From Anaerolinea sp. (GTDB lineage: Bacteria > Chloroflexota > Anaerolineae > Anaerolineales > Anaerolineaceae): 64,000 nt of DNA. The notes under the pieces are model-generated. The model was given only the letters and a program-made list of their open reading frames with translations. It did no database searches and was not told where the DNA came from. The translations under genes were made by a program, and so were the position numbers. The stretch covers positions 38,609 to 102,608 of the forward strand of contig PNON01000002.1 of NCBI GenBank assembly GCA_013824865.1, read 5' to 3'. This document shows, one piece after another, positions 20,275 through 31,603 of this stretch (the first letter of the stretch is position 1; every line of letters starts with the position of its first letter).

Positions 20275-20472
20275 GATCAAGCCCTTCAATCTTTGATACT
20301 CTGACGCGAAGGGTACAACGCGCCAGGCGGGAAGAGTATACCACATATTGCCGTTGAAAATAAAAACTCCAGGCGTCACGCGGAAAGCTAATTTGACGCG
20401 AGGAAAGCAAATTCGTGTGTGTTAATTGTGATAATCAAGTGAATAATCGCATAAGTGTCTCAGCCGCAATCT

Positions 20473-23370
20473 CTATTCGCAAGGAATTTCCGCACAACCA
20501 TGCAGGTGCTTCTTCAGGTACTGACCGGTATAGCTGTGGTCATTTCGGCAGAGTTCCTCAGGCGTACCAGTGGCCACCACCTCGCCACCGCGATGACCGC
20601 CTTCAGGTCCCAGATCAATAATGAAGTCCGCCACTTTGATGATATCCAGGTTGTGTTCTATGATTACCACGCTATTACCTGCATCTACTAACCGTTGAAG
20701 AACCTCGATCAATTTATGCACATCCGCGGCGTGCAGCCCAACAGAAGGTTCATCCAACACATAAATGGTCCGTCCTGTTGCCCGGCGCGAAAGCTCTTTG
20801 GCCAGCTTAACACGCTGCGCTTCGCCACCAGAAAGGGTGGTTGCTGGCTGTCCAATGCGAATATATCCCAGCCCCACTTCCTGCAGCAGACGCAGCTTGT
20901 TGACAATGGAAGGAAAATTGGTGAACATCTCCATCCCGGCTTCCACTGTGGAATCCAGTATGTCCGCAATGGATAGCCCCTTGAAGTGCACCTGCAATGT
21001 TTCGCGGTTGAAGCGCGCGCCATGACACACATCGCATGGCACGTAGACATCCGGCATGAACTGCATCTCAATGCGCAACTGACCCTGTCCCTGGCAAGCC
21101 TCACAGCGTCCGCCATGGACATTAAATGAGAACCGGCCGGCCGTATAACCGCGCATCCTGCTTTCTGGCAATCCTGCAAACAACGAGCGGATCTCATCGA
21201 ATAAGCCCGAGTATGTCCCCGGGTTTGAACGTGGTGTGCGGCCGATGGGGGATTGGTCTATGCTGATGATCTTATCCAGCCGGTCGAGACCCTCGATGCG
21301 GTCATACTCACCCGGCTGGGTATGCGCACCATTCAATTCGCGCGCCAGAGCGCTGTAGAGCACATCCACCATCAATGTGGACTTACCTGAGCCGGATACC
21401 CCGGTAATACAGACCAGCTTGCCCAGTGGGATTTCCACGTTCAAGTTTTTCAGGTTATTGGATCGCGCGCCAACCACAGTCAGCTTATTACCATTGCCTG
21501 CCCGGCGTTTCTGCGGCATGGGAACACTCATTCTTCCAGATAGGTATGCGCCGGTTAGGGACTTCGGATGGGCCAGAATGTCATCCACCGTACCTTCTGC
21601 AATCACTTCTCCGCCATGCACCCCGGCTGCCGGTCCCAGGTCAATGATCCAGTCCGCGCTGCGGATGGTTTCATCATCATGCTCCACCACCAGTACGGTA
21701 TTGCCCAGGTCACGCAACCCTTTCAGCGTCTCCAACAGGCGGCCGTTATCCCGCGGGTGTAAGCCAATGGATGGCTCATCCAATACGTAGAGCACCCCCA
21801 TCAAGTGCGAACCGATCTGTGTAGCCAGGCGGATGCGCTGAGCTTCGCCGCCAGATAATGATCCCGCTGGGCGCCGCAGGGTAAGGTAATCCAACCCCAC
21901 ATTCACCAGAAAACCCAAGCGAGAGTCTATTTCCTTTAATATTCTTTCAGAGATCAGCTTTTGCCGGTCAGAAAGTGCTGAACCCCCTGCCAGCCCGCGC
22001 ACCCATTCAAGTGTCTCATTAACCGGCCAATTCGTTACCTGCAGGATGTTGCTGCCATTCACTGTTACTGCAAGCGCTTCCGGCCGTAGACGGTTGCCGC
22101 CACAGGCTGGACAAGGTTTATTAGACATGAATTCGGAGATCTTATTACGGATGTACTCCGATTGCGTTTCCCGGTAACGGCGCATCAGGTTGCCCACGAC
22201 GCCTTCAAAAGTAGTCTTGAAGCTGGATTGACGATCCTCGCGCTGGTAGTTGATGGAAACTTCCTCCCCATTGGTTCCATAGAGGAGCAGGTTTATCTTT
22301 TCCTCAGGAAGGTTCTTAACCGGGGCATTTAGATCAATGTGGTAATGACGTGCTACCGCTTCTATCGCCTGCCAGTAATACCCACCTTCAGGCCGGGGAC
22401 CGCCCCACTCCATGGCCACGATGGCACCTTCATTGAACGAGCGTTCCCGATCAGGGATGAGCAGCCCTGGGTCGATCTCTTGCTTGCTGCCTAGCCCCTG
22501 ACATTCGGGGCAGGCGCCATGCGGCGTGTTGAAGGAAAAGGTACGCGGTTCGATTTCTGGCAGTGAGAAGCCGTGCTCCGGGCAGGCCAGGTGTTCCGAA
22601 AACATGTGGTCTATCGGTGGTTCAGCTGATAAATTTTGCACGGTCAGGTAGCCTTCGCCCACTTTGAGCGCAGTCTCCACAGAGTCAGTCAGTCGCGAGA
22701 GCGCGGATTTTCGCTCATCGGGGTCTTCCGATTGGCTGACCACGATGCGGTCGACCACAGCTTCGATAGTGTGGGTCTTGTAGCGGTCCAGATTGATCTC
22801 ATCATCCAGCGAAAAGACATCCCCATCCACACGCACCCGTGTGAAACCAGCCTTGCTGATCTCTTCAAACACATTCTGATAGGTGCCTTTCCGGCCGCGA
22901 ATGATGGGGGCCAGGATTAATAGCTTGGCGCCTTCCGGTAGTTTTGCGATCGTGTCCACAATCTCCTGCGCGCTTTGCCTGACGACTTCCCGCCCGCACA
23001 CCGTGCAGTGAGGGATGCCAATGCGGGCAAACAGCAAGCGCAGATAATCGTAGATCTCCGTGACTGTTCCAACCGTGGAGCGCGGGTTATGGGATGTGGC
23101 TTTCTGGTCGATGGATACTGCAGGGGATAGCCCGTCAATGTAATCCACATCAGGTTTATCCATCTGACCGAGGAACTGGCGGGCATACGCAGATAGAGAT
23201 TCCACATAGCGGCGCTGCCCTTCCGCGAAGATGGTATCGAATGCCAGGGATGACTTTCCGGAACCTGACAGCCCGGTGATGACAACGAATTTATCCCGTG
23301 GGATTTCCACGGTGATGTTTTTTAAATTGTGCTGGCGAGCGCCAACCACACGGATGACATTTTGACTCAT
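20473..23370 (-). CDS. uvrA: Excinuclease ABC subunit A
   Basis: [58 protein letters not shown]; zinc modules CPACGGNRL and CEACQGQG; two ABC cassettes. Confidence 0.98.
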   Translation of the reverse strand: MSQNVIRVVGARQHNLKNITVEIPRDKFVVITGLSGSGKSSLAFDTIFAEGQRRYVESLSAYARQFLGQMDKPDVDYIDGLSPAVSIDQKATSHNPRSTVGTVTEIYDYLRLLFARIGIPHCTVCGREVVRQSAQEIVDTIAKLPEGAKLLILAPIIRGRKGTYQNVFEEISKAGFTRVRVDGDVFSLDDEINLDRYKTHTIEAVVDRIVVSQSEDPDERKSALSRLTDSVETALKVGEGYLTVQNLSAEPPIDHMFSEHLACPEHGFSLPEIEPRTFSFNTPHGACPECQGLGSKQEIDPGLLIPDRERSFNEGAIVAMEWGGPRPEGGYYWQAIEAVARHYHIDLNAPVKNLPEEKINLLLYGTNGEEVSINYQREDRQSSFKTTFEGVVGNLMRRYRETQSEYIRNKISEFMSNKPCPACGGNRLRPEALAVTVNGSNILQVTNWPVNETLEWVRGLAGGSALSDRQKLISERILKEIDSRLGFLVNVGLDYLTLRRPAGSLSGGEAQRIRLATQIGSHLMGVLYVLDEPSIGLHPRDNGRLLETLKGLRDLGNTVLVVEHDDETIRSADWIIDLGPAAGVHGGEVIAEGTVDDILAHPKSLTGAYLSGRMSVPMPQKRRAGNGNKLTVVGARSNNLKNLNVEIPLGKLVCITGVSGSGKSTLMVDVLYSALARELNGAHTQPGEYDRIEGLDRLDKIISIDQSPIGRTPRSNPGTYSGLFDEIRSLFAGLPESRMRGYTAGRFSFNVHGGRCEACQGQGQLRIEMQFMPDVYVPCDVCHGARFNRETLQVHFKGLSIADILDSTVEAGMEMFTNFPSIVNKLRLLQEVGLGYIRIGQPATTLSGGEAQRVKLAKELSRRATGRTIYVLDEPSVGLHAADVHKLIEVLQRLVDAGNSVVIIEHNLDIIKVADFIIDLGPEGGHRGGEVVATGTPEELCRNDHSYTGQYLKKHLHGCAEIPCE

Positions 23371-23634
23371 ATATTAACCTCTGATTGAATTCTGAACAGG
23401 TAATTATACCGCGAGTAGAACTGGGTTATTTGGCCTTGTCAGACATGAGGCTTAGTGACGGGTATTGGCTGTTCGTATGCTATTATAGAACAATTGTACT
23501 ACTATTAATCATACTTTAGCAACCCCCATACTCCATTGGGGTTATAGGATTGGATCTATTTATTTTCGCTTGTAAATTATTGACAAGGTATATAATCATA
23601 TTATCTTTTTTGAATCCGAGAGGAATTAAAGATC

Positions 23635-24930
23635 ATGGAAGAAAAAACTCACAAACGCGCTATCTGGGCCTGGACAATGTACGATTGGGCCAATTCAGCT
23701 TTTGCAACAACCATCATGGCGGCTGTACTACCAATATACTTCTCCAGCGTAGCCCAAACCGCCGGTCTTACACCCGCAGAAGCCACAGCAAAATGGGCTT
23801 TTACATCAGCCATTGCTGCCCTGCTGGCAGCGTTGGTCTCTCCAGTTCTTGGCGCCATGGCAGATTTCCGGGGCAGCAAGAAGCGATTCCTGACCATTTT
23901 CATGGTAATTGGCGTGTCTGCCACCGCGTTGATGGTGGGCATTCGCGGCGGCAACTGGCAGTTGGCTTCCGTCCTGTTCATCTTCGGCCAAATTGGCTTT
24001 GCTGGTTCCCTGGTGTATTATGATGCCCTCCTTCCGCATGTAGCCACTGAAGATGAGATCGACATGGTCAGCAGTCGTGGTTTCGCCATGGGGTATATCG
24101 GTGGCGGCATCTTGCTGGCCATCAACCTGGTGATGATCATGTTTACCCCGGACAGCATGACCGAATTGATGACGCGCCTCAGCTTTGTAACAGTTGCGAT
24201 TTGGTGGTTCCTGTTTACACTTCCTCTTTTGAAATATGTCTCCGAACCTGCCCGGCGGCTCCTGGCAGGTGAAGAAAATTTCAACCCGCTGCAGGCTGCA
24301 TTTTCCCGCCTGGGAACCACTTTCCGCGACATTCGCAAATACCGCGACTTATCCATGTTCCTGCTCTCCTTCTGGATATACACTAACGGTATCGGCACCA
24401 TCATCATCATGGCCACAGCTTTCGGGAAAGAACTGGGCTTTAGCACGACTACCTTGATTGGAACACTTTTGATGGTGCAATTCCTGGCTGCCCCATTTGC
24501 CATTCTGTTTGGCAAACTGGCAGCAAAAATGGGTACCAAGAGAGCTATATATTTGAGCCTGTCCATCTATTCTGTCATTGCTATCCTGGGTTTCTTCATG
24601 TACCACGATTGGCAGTTCTGGATGTTAGGCGCACTGGTGGCAACCGTTCAGGGCGGTTCGCAAGCCCTCAGCCGCTCACTGATCGGTCGCATGATGCCTA
24701 AAAGCAAGAGCGCTGAATTCTACAGTTTCTTCAGCGTTTTTGAAAAATTTGCCAGCATCCTCGGCCCGCTGCTCTTTGGGGTGGTATCCACAATTGCTGG
24801 AGAAAGCCGATTAAGCATCATCTCGCTGATCGTGTTCTTTTCTCTGGGTATCGTCATCCTGACCCGGGTGAATGTGGATAAAGGCATCCAGATTGCCCAG
24901 GCAGAGGAACTCGAATTGCACACCGTTTAA
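23635..24930 (+). CDS. MFS transporter, UMF1/Atg22-like
   Basis: WAWTMYDWANSAFATTIMAAVLPIYF; GSQALSRSLIGRMMPKSKSAEFYSFFSVFEKFASILGPLLFG. Confidence 0.92.
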   Translation: MEEKTHKRAIWAWTMYDWANSAFATTIMAAVLPIYFSSVAQTAGLTPAEATAKWAFTSAIAALLAALVSPVLGAMADFRGSKKRFLTIFMVIGVSATALMVGIRGGNWQLASVLFIFGQIGFAGSLVYYDALLPHVATEDEIDMVSSRGFAMGYIGGGILLAINLVMIMFTPDSMTELMTRLSFVTVAIWWFLFTLPLLKYVSEPARRLLAGEENFNPLQAAFSRLGTTFRDIRKYRDLSMFLLSFWIYTNGIGTIIIMATAFGKELGFSTTTLIGTLLMVQFLAAPFAILFGKLAAKMGTKRAIYLSLSIYSVIAILGFFMYHDWQFWMLGALVATVQGGSQALSRSLIGRMMPKSKSAEFYSFFSVFEKFASILGPLLFGVVSTIAGESRLSIISLIVFFSLGIVILTRVNVDKGIQIAQAEELELHTV

Positions 24931-24951
24931 CCTTTACCTCTACTTATAAAT

Positions 24952-24982
24952 AAAGGGGGAGGTTTTCAACCTCCCCCTTTAT
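24952..24982. terminator. Bidirectional intrinsic terminator
   Basis: AAAGGGGGAGGTT-ttc-AACCTCCCCCTTT, 13-bp stem between convergent genes. Confidence 0.85.
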
Positions 24983-25041
24983 TTCCCCTGTTATAGTTTC
25001 AATATAAATTTCAATTTTCGATTATCAAATCTCCAGATACC

Positions 25042-25449
25042 TTACTTTATCACCTCATACAGTTCCAACAATACCCCGCCCGTCGCCTTGGGGTGTACAA
25101 ACGCCATCTTGCGGCCTGGTTCCTCTATCGGCATCTCGTTGATCAGTCGGAAGCCTTTGGCTTTCAGGTCCGCCAACATGCCTTCAATATCATCCGTCTC
25201 CAGGCACAGGTGATGAATTCCCTGACCTTTATCCACCAGGTACTTAGCCATAGTGGAATCTTCCGCGGTGGGGGCTACCAGCTCCACATCACTTTCGCCC
25301 ACCGGTAAAAAAGCAACTTTGGCTTTCTGGCGGGCAACATCCTCCACGTGGTGCAGGTGCATACCCAATCCTTCTGTCCAGAATGGGAGCGCTTCTTCGA
25401 TATTGTTCACAGCGATTCCAACATGATTGATCTTTAGTAATTTAGCCAT
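25042..25449 (-). CDS. mce: Methylmalonyl-CoA epimerase
   Basis: ATG 25449: MAKLLKINHVGIAVNNIEEALPFW...DKGQGIHHLCLETDDIEGMLADLKAKGFRLI...FVHPKATGGVLLELYE. Confidence 0.93.
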   Translation of the reverse strand: MAKLLKINHVGIAVNNIEEALPFWTEGLGMHLHHVEDVARQKAKVAFLPVGESDVELVAPTAEDSTMAKYLVDKGQGIHHLCLETDDIEGMLADLKAKGFRLINEMPIEEPGRKMAFVHPKATGGVLLELYEVIK

Positions 25450-25471
25450 TATTCCTCCTAAAAACTTTACA

Positions 25472-25536
25472 GCAGAGGTCGCGGAGGTCACAGAGAGATA
25501 TTGTTTATATTACTCAGCGATCTCCGCGCCCTTTGC
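25472..25536. repeat. Imperfect palindromic intergenic repeat
   Basis: Arm 1 GCAGAGGTCGCGGAGGTCACAGAGAG (25472-25497), arm 2 reverse complement GCAAAGGGCGCGGAGATCGCTGAG (25513-25536); about 16/20 identical over the core. Confidence 0.7.
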
Positions 25537-25550
25537 GGTTAATAAAATAT

Positions 25551-27206
25551 CTATCCCCACGCGGGGGTATGGTACTCTCCCCACACCTGGCGAAGCACAC
25601 CAGCGATCTCGCCCAGGGTGATATCGTTACTGACACACTCGATGAATAGAGGCATCAAGTTTTCTGTACCCCTGGCTGCTATTTCCAACTGGCTGAGAAG
25701 CTCGCTCACCTTCACAGCATCGCGTTTCTGGCGCAGTTCCGCCAGCCGGGTGCGTTGATTTTGTTCAATGGCAGGATCCACTTTCAGGCGTTCCATGTCC
25801 AGCGTTTCTTCAGCCTGGAAAGCATTCACGCCCACCAGTGTAGTTTCTTTGTTCTCAAGCGCACGCTGGTACTGGTAAGCAGCCTCCTGGATCTCATTTT
25901 GCATATAACCGGATTCAATGGCGACCAGTGCCCCGCCCATACTATCAATCTTGGCAATGTATTCATTTGCCCGCTTTTCAATCTCATCGGTCAGGTACTC
26001 AACCACATAAGCCCCAGCCAACGGATCAACAGTGTCTGCTACACCAGATTCATAAGCGATGACTTGCTGTGTACGCAAGGCTACGCGCACAGATTTTTCG
26101 GTGGGCAGCCAGAGCGCCTCGTCACGACTGTTGGTATGCAAACTCTGCGTTCCGCCCATCACCGCCGCCAGTGCCTGTAAAGTCACGCGTACTACATTGT
26201 TATCCGGTTGCTGCGCGGTCAGCGTGGAACCAGCCGTCTGAGTGTGAAAGCGCAGTTGCCAGCTCTTCGGATCCTTCGCGCCAAAGCGTTCACGCATGAT
26301 GCGCGCCCACATTCTGCGGGCTGCGCGGTATTTGGCCACTTCCTCCAGGAAGTTATTGTGGGCGTTAAAAAAGAAGGAAAGCTGGGAAGCAAAGTCATCC
26401 ACATCCAACCCGGCTTTGATGGCTGTTTGGACATAAGCGATGCCATTTGCCAGGGTGAAGGCTACCTCCTGCACCGCTGTTGAGCCAGCCTCACGGATAT
26501 GGTAACCGGATATGCTGATGGTGTTCCAGCGTTTAATGTTCTGCTCGCAGAATTGGAAGCTGTCCGTGATCAGGCGCATGGAAGGCGTTGGCGGGAAGAT
26601 ATAGGTGCCGCGGGCGACATATTCTTTTAATATATCATTCTGGATGGTGCCACGCAGCTCGCTCATGGGTACGCTTTGCTTCTTAGCCACCGCGATATAC
26701 ATGGCCAACAGGATGGCAGCCGGGGCGTTAATGGTCATACTGGTTGACACCTGATCCAGCGGGATCTCCTTGAAAAGGGTTTCCATATCCGCCAGGGATG
26801 AGATGGATACACCCACCTTGCCCACCTCACCCATAGCCATGGGGTGATCCGCATCGTAACCGATCTGCGTGGGCAGGTCGAAGGCTACTGACAATCCAGT
26901 TTGACCCTGTTGCAGCAGGTAACGATAGCGCTTATTTGATTCCTCCGCGCTGGCAAAACCAGCATACTGCCGCATGGTCCAGAATCTACCACGATACATA
27001 TTGGGCTGTACCCCGCGGGTGAATGGGAACTCGCCCGGGAAGCCGAGCTGCTCCATATAGTCCGCCTCGCCTGGCACAGCCACCACCGGGACAGGGATGC
27101 CTGACGAGGCTTCAAATAGCGGTTTGCGTTCTTTGTTTTTCGTAATAGCTGGATTCAGTACCGATTCTTCCCATTGTTTTTTCTCAGATTCTACGGTCAT
27201 AATCAC
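25551..27206 (-). CDS. Methylmalonyl-CoA mutase large (catalytic) subunit, no B12-binding domain
   Basis: [73 protein letters not shown]; ends at 551 aa without a C-terminal DxHxxG domain. Confidence 0.93.
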   Translation of the reverse strand: MIMTVESEKKQWEESVLNPAITKNKERKPLFEASSGIPVPVVAVPGEADYMEQLGFPGEFPFTRGVQPNMYRGRFWTMRQYAGFASAEESNKRYRYLLQQGQTGLSVAFDLPTQIGYDADHPMAMGEVGKVGVSISSLADMETLFKEIPLDQVSTSMTINAPAAILLAMYIAVAKKQSVPMSELRGTIQNDILKEYVARGTYIFPPTPSMRLITDSFQFCEQNIKRWNTISISGYHIREAGSTAVQEVAFTLANGIAYVQTAIKAGLDVDDFASQLSFFFNAHNNFLEEVAKYRAARRMWARIMRERFGAKDPKSWQLRFHTQTAGSTLTAQQPDNNVVRVTLQALAAVMGGTQSLHTNSRDEALWLPTEKSVRVALRTQQVIAYESGVADTVDPLAGAYVVEYLTDEIEKRANEYIAKIDSMGGALVAIESGYMQNEIQEAAYQYQRALENKETTLVGVNAFQAEETLDMERLKVDPAIEQNQRTRLAELRQKRDAVKVSELLSQLEIAARGTENLMPLFIECVSNDITLGEIAGVLRQVWGEYHTPAWG

Positions 27207-27541
27207 CTCACAGATGGAAAAATGTGTCTACTAGTCAACTCCCAGTATAGTTCAACCTGTTCATTCTTCGTAATCAAATCATAATGTCTTTTTTTCACTA
27301 TCGTTGAAATGTATCAACCAGTTTATCGCGGAAATTCAAAACGTCGCGAATAATTCTTCTGGGTGTTCAAAATGCCCGATAAGTGTCATTGAGTCCTATG
27401 ATTTATTGGAATCATATCCCTTAATAACAACCAAACAATGAATTTTATCGTGCTATAATACCAATGATACAACAAACTTAAAACAAACTTGGTGATTTGC
27501 AGAAAGGTGCTTACGTATTTATTGCTTTTTGGAGAGCGCGT

Positions 27542-28075
27542 ATGAAGAACGCTCCATACAGGCTAAGGAAGCTGATTAAATCGCTTGTGTTCTCCGGGTG
27601 GAGAAGCCATGCCTTGCCTGGTCAGACGCTGGTAGAATTTTCGCTTTCCTTGTTGCTTCTGCTGATGATCCTGGTTGGCATCTTTGAGATGGGCCGATTA
27701 TTTTTCACCTACTCCTCAGTGGCTACCGCCGGCAGGGAAGCAGCCCGGTATGCAGCCGGTGTCAGCACGGTGGCAAGCTTGAATAAAGCTCAATACAATG
27801 ACTGCGCAGGCATCCGTGCTGAAGCGACGCAAATTGGCTGGTTTGCGGGAGTGCAAGCTGCGGATGTCCGCATCTTCCATGATGCCGGGCCAGGTACACC
27901 GGAAATCGAATATTGCAATCCATCCGGGGCCATCACCATTGATCGAAACACTCGCATTACTGTTGAAATCCAGGTCACCTACACACCGATGCTACCTCTA
28001 CTTCAGATACCCCCAACCAATCTTGCATCCAAGAGTTCCCGGTCCATCCTGCTGAAAGCGCAGGTTGCGCCATGA
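27542..28075 (+). CDS. TadE-like pseudopilin family protein
   Basis: ALPGQTLVEFSLSLLLLLMILVGIFEMGRLFFTYSSVATAGREAARYAA; internal ATG 27542 is a plausible start (ORF track 27497). Confidence 0.88.
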   Translation: MKNAPYRLRKLIKSLVFSGWRSHALPGQTLVEFSLSLLLLLMILVGIFEMGRLFFTYSSVATAGREAARYAAGVSTVASLNKAQYNDCAGIRAEATQIGWFAGVQAADVRIFHDAGPGTPEIEYCNPSGAITIDRNTRITVEIQVTYTPMLPLLQIPPTNLASKSSRSILLKAQVAP

Positions 28076-28626
28076 TATATAAATTTAGGTTTACGTGGCT
28101 GATAAGTATGATGAGGGAAAATAATCGCTTGAGGTTCAACGAAAAAGGCCAGGCGCTGGTTGAGTTGGGCATCAGTCTATTAATATTGCTGCTGATACTG
28201 AATACCATCGTCGATCTCGGCACTTTGCTTTATTCTTACATCTCTCTACAAGACACCACCCAGGAAGGTATTGTTTTCGGTTCTTATGACCCGATGAAGA
28301 CCACCGACATTAAGAATCGGATCAGGGACTCAGCAGATTTCCCGCTCATTGCAAGCACCATCCAAAATGGGGACATCAACATCTATTGCTGCCCCAAGAC
28401 CAGCGTGGGAGATTGCACCGTTCTTTGTGCCAGCAACTCAACCAGTTCCTGCCCGGGCCAGAAATTTACCGTGGAGGTGAATTATATGTATCACCTGACA
28501 CTACCATTCCTGACCACATTCCTGGGGACGAATAATATCCCTATGAATGTACGCACCACCAGTACTATCATCGAATCGCCCACCACGATTCAAACGCTGT
28601 TAAATTTGGGGCAATCATGCCCGTAA
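28072..28626 (+). CDS. TadE-like pseudopilin family protein (second copy)
   Basis: NEKGQALVELGISLLILLLILNTIVDLGTLLYSYISLQDTTQEGIVFGS; overlaps the upstream stop (ATGA). Confidence 0.85.
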   Translation: MIYKFRFTWLISMMRENNRLRFNEKGQALVELGISLLILLLILNTIVDLGTLLYSYISLQDTTQEGIVFGSYDPMKTTDIKNRIRDSADFPLIASTIQNGDINIYCCPKTSVGDCTVLCASNSTSSCPGQKFTVEVNYMYHLTLPFLTTFLGTNNIPMNVRTTSTIIESPTTIQTLLNLGQSCP

Positions 28627-28658
28627 AGGAGCCATGATCATGCCCGAGGAAGATAACA

Positions 28659-29984
28659 ATGAAAAGTGAAAAAGGACAGGTTGTTGTATTGATCGCCCTC
28701 ATCATCATCGGATTGATGGGCGCCATGGCGCTGGCTATAGATGGCAGCATGATCATGTTCGACCGGCGTAATGCCCAGTCCGCGGCTGATGCATCCACTT
28801 TAGCTGGGGCTTATGAGCTTTCCAAATATTATGGCGAAAATATTACCGCACGCACCTCCAGAATTAAGAATGCCGCAATTGCACGGGCAGCAGATAACGG
28901 TTACACCATTACTGCCAGTGACGTGGAGTACCCGCCAGCCAGTGGTACTTTTCAGGTGGTAAACGGGGATACCAACCCGTTGAATTACATCCGGGTCACT
29001 ATCCACTCTACTGTGGATACCTCTTTTGTCCACTTGATTGGTTTTTCCAATGCTATCACCAATAAAGTGGTAGCCGTGACCCATATCTCGCCAGCAATAA
29101 ACACCGCTTCCTTTGCCCTGATTGCCCTGGCTCCTGTTGGGTGCGGCGATTATGGCGGTATGAATATGGGGGGTGGTGGAACAGTGAGTATTACAGGTGG
29201 CGGAGTCTTGGTCAATTCCACTGCCACCGGGAGCGGCGGATGTTTTGGACTGGAGATGAGTTTGAACAGCACCCTCAATACCAATGGTAATTCCACTTAT
29301 GTAGTGGGAAGCAATGATGGTCAAGGCACTATCAGCCCTCCACTATATACAAATTCCCCCATTTTTGCTTTGTCTTTCCCGCCACCTGGCGCACCACCTT
29401 ACCCTCCATCAACTCAAGGTTTATGCACCGGAAATGCAGTTATTACTACAGCGACAACGGTTTATAACGGTAACACATACCGCATCATGACTCCAGGTAT
29501 CGCTCCCGTTGATTTTAATAAAACTTATAATATCTGGATGAATCCCGGTGTATACTGCTTTAGTAATGGGATGAGCATCAGCAATAAAATGGTTTATGGC
29601 GATGGAGTCATGCTATACATTACCCCCCAACCGAACAAGTTTGAAGTATCCATGCTGGGCAGTTCTAATTTTATATTGAAACATTACACATCCGAACCAT
29701 ATAAGGGGATGGTCCTGTTCATTGATCCAAATAACTATGCTCCTGCATCTTATAATTATTGTACTTTATTAATGTCAGGTTCCTCTGGTTTTTTTGTGGA
29801 CGGAACAATATATGCCCCCATGTGCACCATCCAAATAGGTGGATCCACCGAGTCAACGATCGGCGCACAGGTGCTTGGATATAAGATCGTTTTGCAAGGT
29901 GGCACCACCTTCAATGTGAACAGCACATCTGGTGATAATTATGCCAAGATACCATTACCGGGAAGCGTGGACCTTTCTCAATAA
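28659..29984 (+). CDS. TadG-like pilus assembly protein
   Basis: SEKGQVVVLIALIIIGLMGAMALAIDGSMIMFDRRNAQSAADASTLAGAYEL, followed by a Gly/Ser/Asn-rich secreted region. Confidence 0.87.
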   Translation: MKSEKGQVVVLIALIIIGLMGAMALAIDGSMIMFDRRNAQSAADASTLAGAYELSKYYGENITARTSRIKNAAIARAADNGYTITASDVEYPPASGTFQVVNGDTNPLNYIRVTIHSTVDTSFVHLIGFSNAITNKVVAVTHISPAINTASFALIALAPVGCGDYGGMNMGGGGTVSITGGGVLVNSTATGSGGCFGLEMSLNSTLNTNGNSTYVVGSNDGQGTISPPLYTNSPIFALSFPPPGAPPYPPSTQGLCTGNAVITTATTVYNGNTYRIMTPGIAPVDFNKTYNIWMNPGVYCFSNGMSISNKMVYGDGVMLYITPQPNKFEVSMLGSSNFILKHYTSEPYKGMVLFIDPNNYAPASYNYCTLLMSGSSGFFVDGTIYAPMCTIQIGGSTESTIGAQVLGYKIVLQGGTTFNVNSTSGDNYAKIPLPGSVDLSQ

Positions 29985-30119
29985 CAATTTCAAGTTTTCA
30001 TGAGCCCAATGGTCAAGAATTGTTATTACTTAAACAAAATAAATACCTTACTCACAAAAACGATAACATCAGGTAGAATTTACTGATAAAGGATTTGCTT
30101 GCTAGAAAAAGGGAAACCT

Positions 30120-30848
30120 ATGAGTAAAAAAACAACCGCACAGGAAATGATCTCGTCTTACAAGAAGAAGCAGCAATGGGGTCCGTTCATCATCGGTGCC
30201 CTGGCAGTTGTACTGGTGGTGGCTGGCATCTTCATCCTCATCTTCTGGATGACCAGCTCTGGAAAACCAGCCCTGCCCTTCCTGTCCAGCAGAACGCCGA
30301 CACCCACCAACACCAACACCCCCACCCCGGTAACGCCCACCCATACGCCAACCATGACCCTCTTCCCAACCGACACCCCCACCATTACACCCACCCCCAC
30401 CGCTTCGGGACCGTTCGAGTATGTCATCCAAGAAGGCGATACCTGCTCCGCACTGGCTATAAAGTTCAATGCGGATCTGCTGGTGCTGATCAAGCTTAAT
30501 CAGGCAAATTATGGCCCGAACTGCAACGTACCTATCGGAGCCAAGATACTCATCCCTCAACCGGATGCCAAACTGCCCACGCCAACTCCGGTTGACCTCA
30601 CTCAATTCTCCAAGGGCTTCATCTACAAGGGCTATGTAGTCCAGCCCGGTGACAACTTGTCTGCAATAGCAGAAAAATTTGCTTCCACTGTTGATGCTAT
30701 CATGAAGCAGAATAAGTTGGAGAGCCCCAACGACATCCAGGTGGGGCAGGTGCTGGATATTCCAGTCAACCTGGTCACACCAGTGCCAACCAAACCAGCG
30801 ACGATCACCCCCACTGGTTCGGTCATTGCTCCCACTGCTACCCCATGA
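30120..30848 (+). CDS. Membrane-anchored double LysM protein
   Basis: TM FIIGALAVVLVVAGIFILIFWM; TP-rich linker; LysM1 YVIQEGDTCSALAIKFNADLLVLIKLNQ, LysM2 YVVQPGDNLSAIAEKFASTVDAIMKQNKL. Confidence 0.92.
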   Translation: MSKKTTAQEMISSYKKKQQWGPFIIGALAVVLVVAGIFILIFWMTSSGKPALPFLSSRTPTPTNTNTPTPVTPTHTPTMTLFPTDTPTITPTPTASGPFEYVIQEGDTCSALAIKFNADLLVLIKLNQANYGPNCNVPIGAKILIPQPDAKLPTPTPVDLTQFSKGFIYKGYVVQPGDNLSAIAEKFASTVDAIMKQNKLESPNDIQVGQVLDIPVNLVTPVPTKPATITPTGSVIAPTATP

Positions 30849-30904
30849 TAACGTAATCTCATCCCAAGCGGGTATTCTCTCGGGAAAATACCCGATATTT
30901 TATT

Positions 30905-31603
30905 ATGACCGCTCCTTCAACCAATACTTCTGTAAAACGTGCTTATCACTGGCTGGACCTGGTGACCGCCGCTTTTGTCGCGGTGCTGTTAATTTCCAAT
31001 ATCGCCTCCACCAAGATCCTGCAGTTGGGACCCTTTTCTTTTGATGGCGGCACCCTCCTCTTCCCGCTGGCCTATATTTTTGGTGATGTACTGACCGAGG
31101 TTTATGGCTACAAACGCTCCCGCCGGGTCATCTGGACGGGTTTCTTCTGGATCCTGGTGGCAGCCGGGATATTCGCACTGGTGGATATCCTCCCCCCCGC
31201 AGAGGGTTGGGAATTACAGCAGAGCTACCACAGCATTTTGGGGCAGGCACCGCGGATCGTTATTGGCAGTCTGGTGGCTTACTTTGCCGGTGAGTTTAGC
31301 AACAGCACTGTGCTGGCCAAACTTAAGGTTTTTACAAGTGGAAAATGGTTGTGGATGCGCACCATCTCCTCCACCCTGGTGGGTGAAGCAGTCGATACCG
31401 TATTATTCCTGTCCATTGCATTCCTGGGGGTTCTCCCACCCGCACTGCTGATCACCATCTTCATTTCCAATTATATTTTCAAGGTGGGCGTAGAGATACT
31501 TTTCACCCCGGTCACCTACGCTATTGTAAAATGGCTGAAGCGTGCTGAAAATGAAGATTTCTATGACCGGGGAACCCGTTTCAATCCGTTTGGTCGACAA
31601 TAG
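30905..31603 (+). CDS. Queuosine precursor transporter (YhhQ/DUF165 family)
   Basis: LLISNIASTKILQLGPFSFDGGTLLFPLAYIFGDVLTEVYGYKRSRRVIWTGF; YIFKVGVEILFTPVTYAIVKWLKRAE. Confidence 0.93.
   Translation: MTAPSTNTSVKRAYHWLDLVTAAFVAVLLISNIASTKILQLGPFSFDGGTLLFPLAYIFGDVLTEVYGYKRSRRVIWTGFFWILVAAGIFALVDILPPAEGWELQQSYHSILGQAPRIVIGSLVAYFAGEFSNSTVLAKLKVFTSGKWLWMRTISSTLVGEAVDTVLFLSIAFLGVLPPALLITIFISNYIFKVGVEILFTPVTYAIVKWLKRAENEDFYDRGTRFNPFGRQ

Noticed and set aside
30102-30605. Minus-strand ORFs rich in Val/Gly (VGVGVMVGVSVG...) opposite the LysM gene
   Set aside because: Shadow frames created by antisense reading of Thr/Pro-rich linker codons; same effect at 5346-5760, 36386-37003, 37426-37839, 51086-51349 and 52155-52373.
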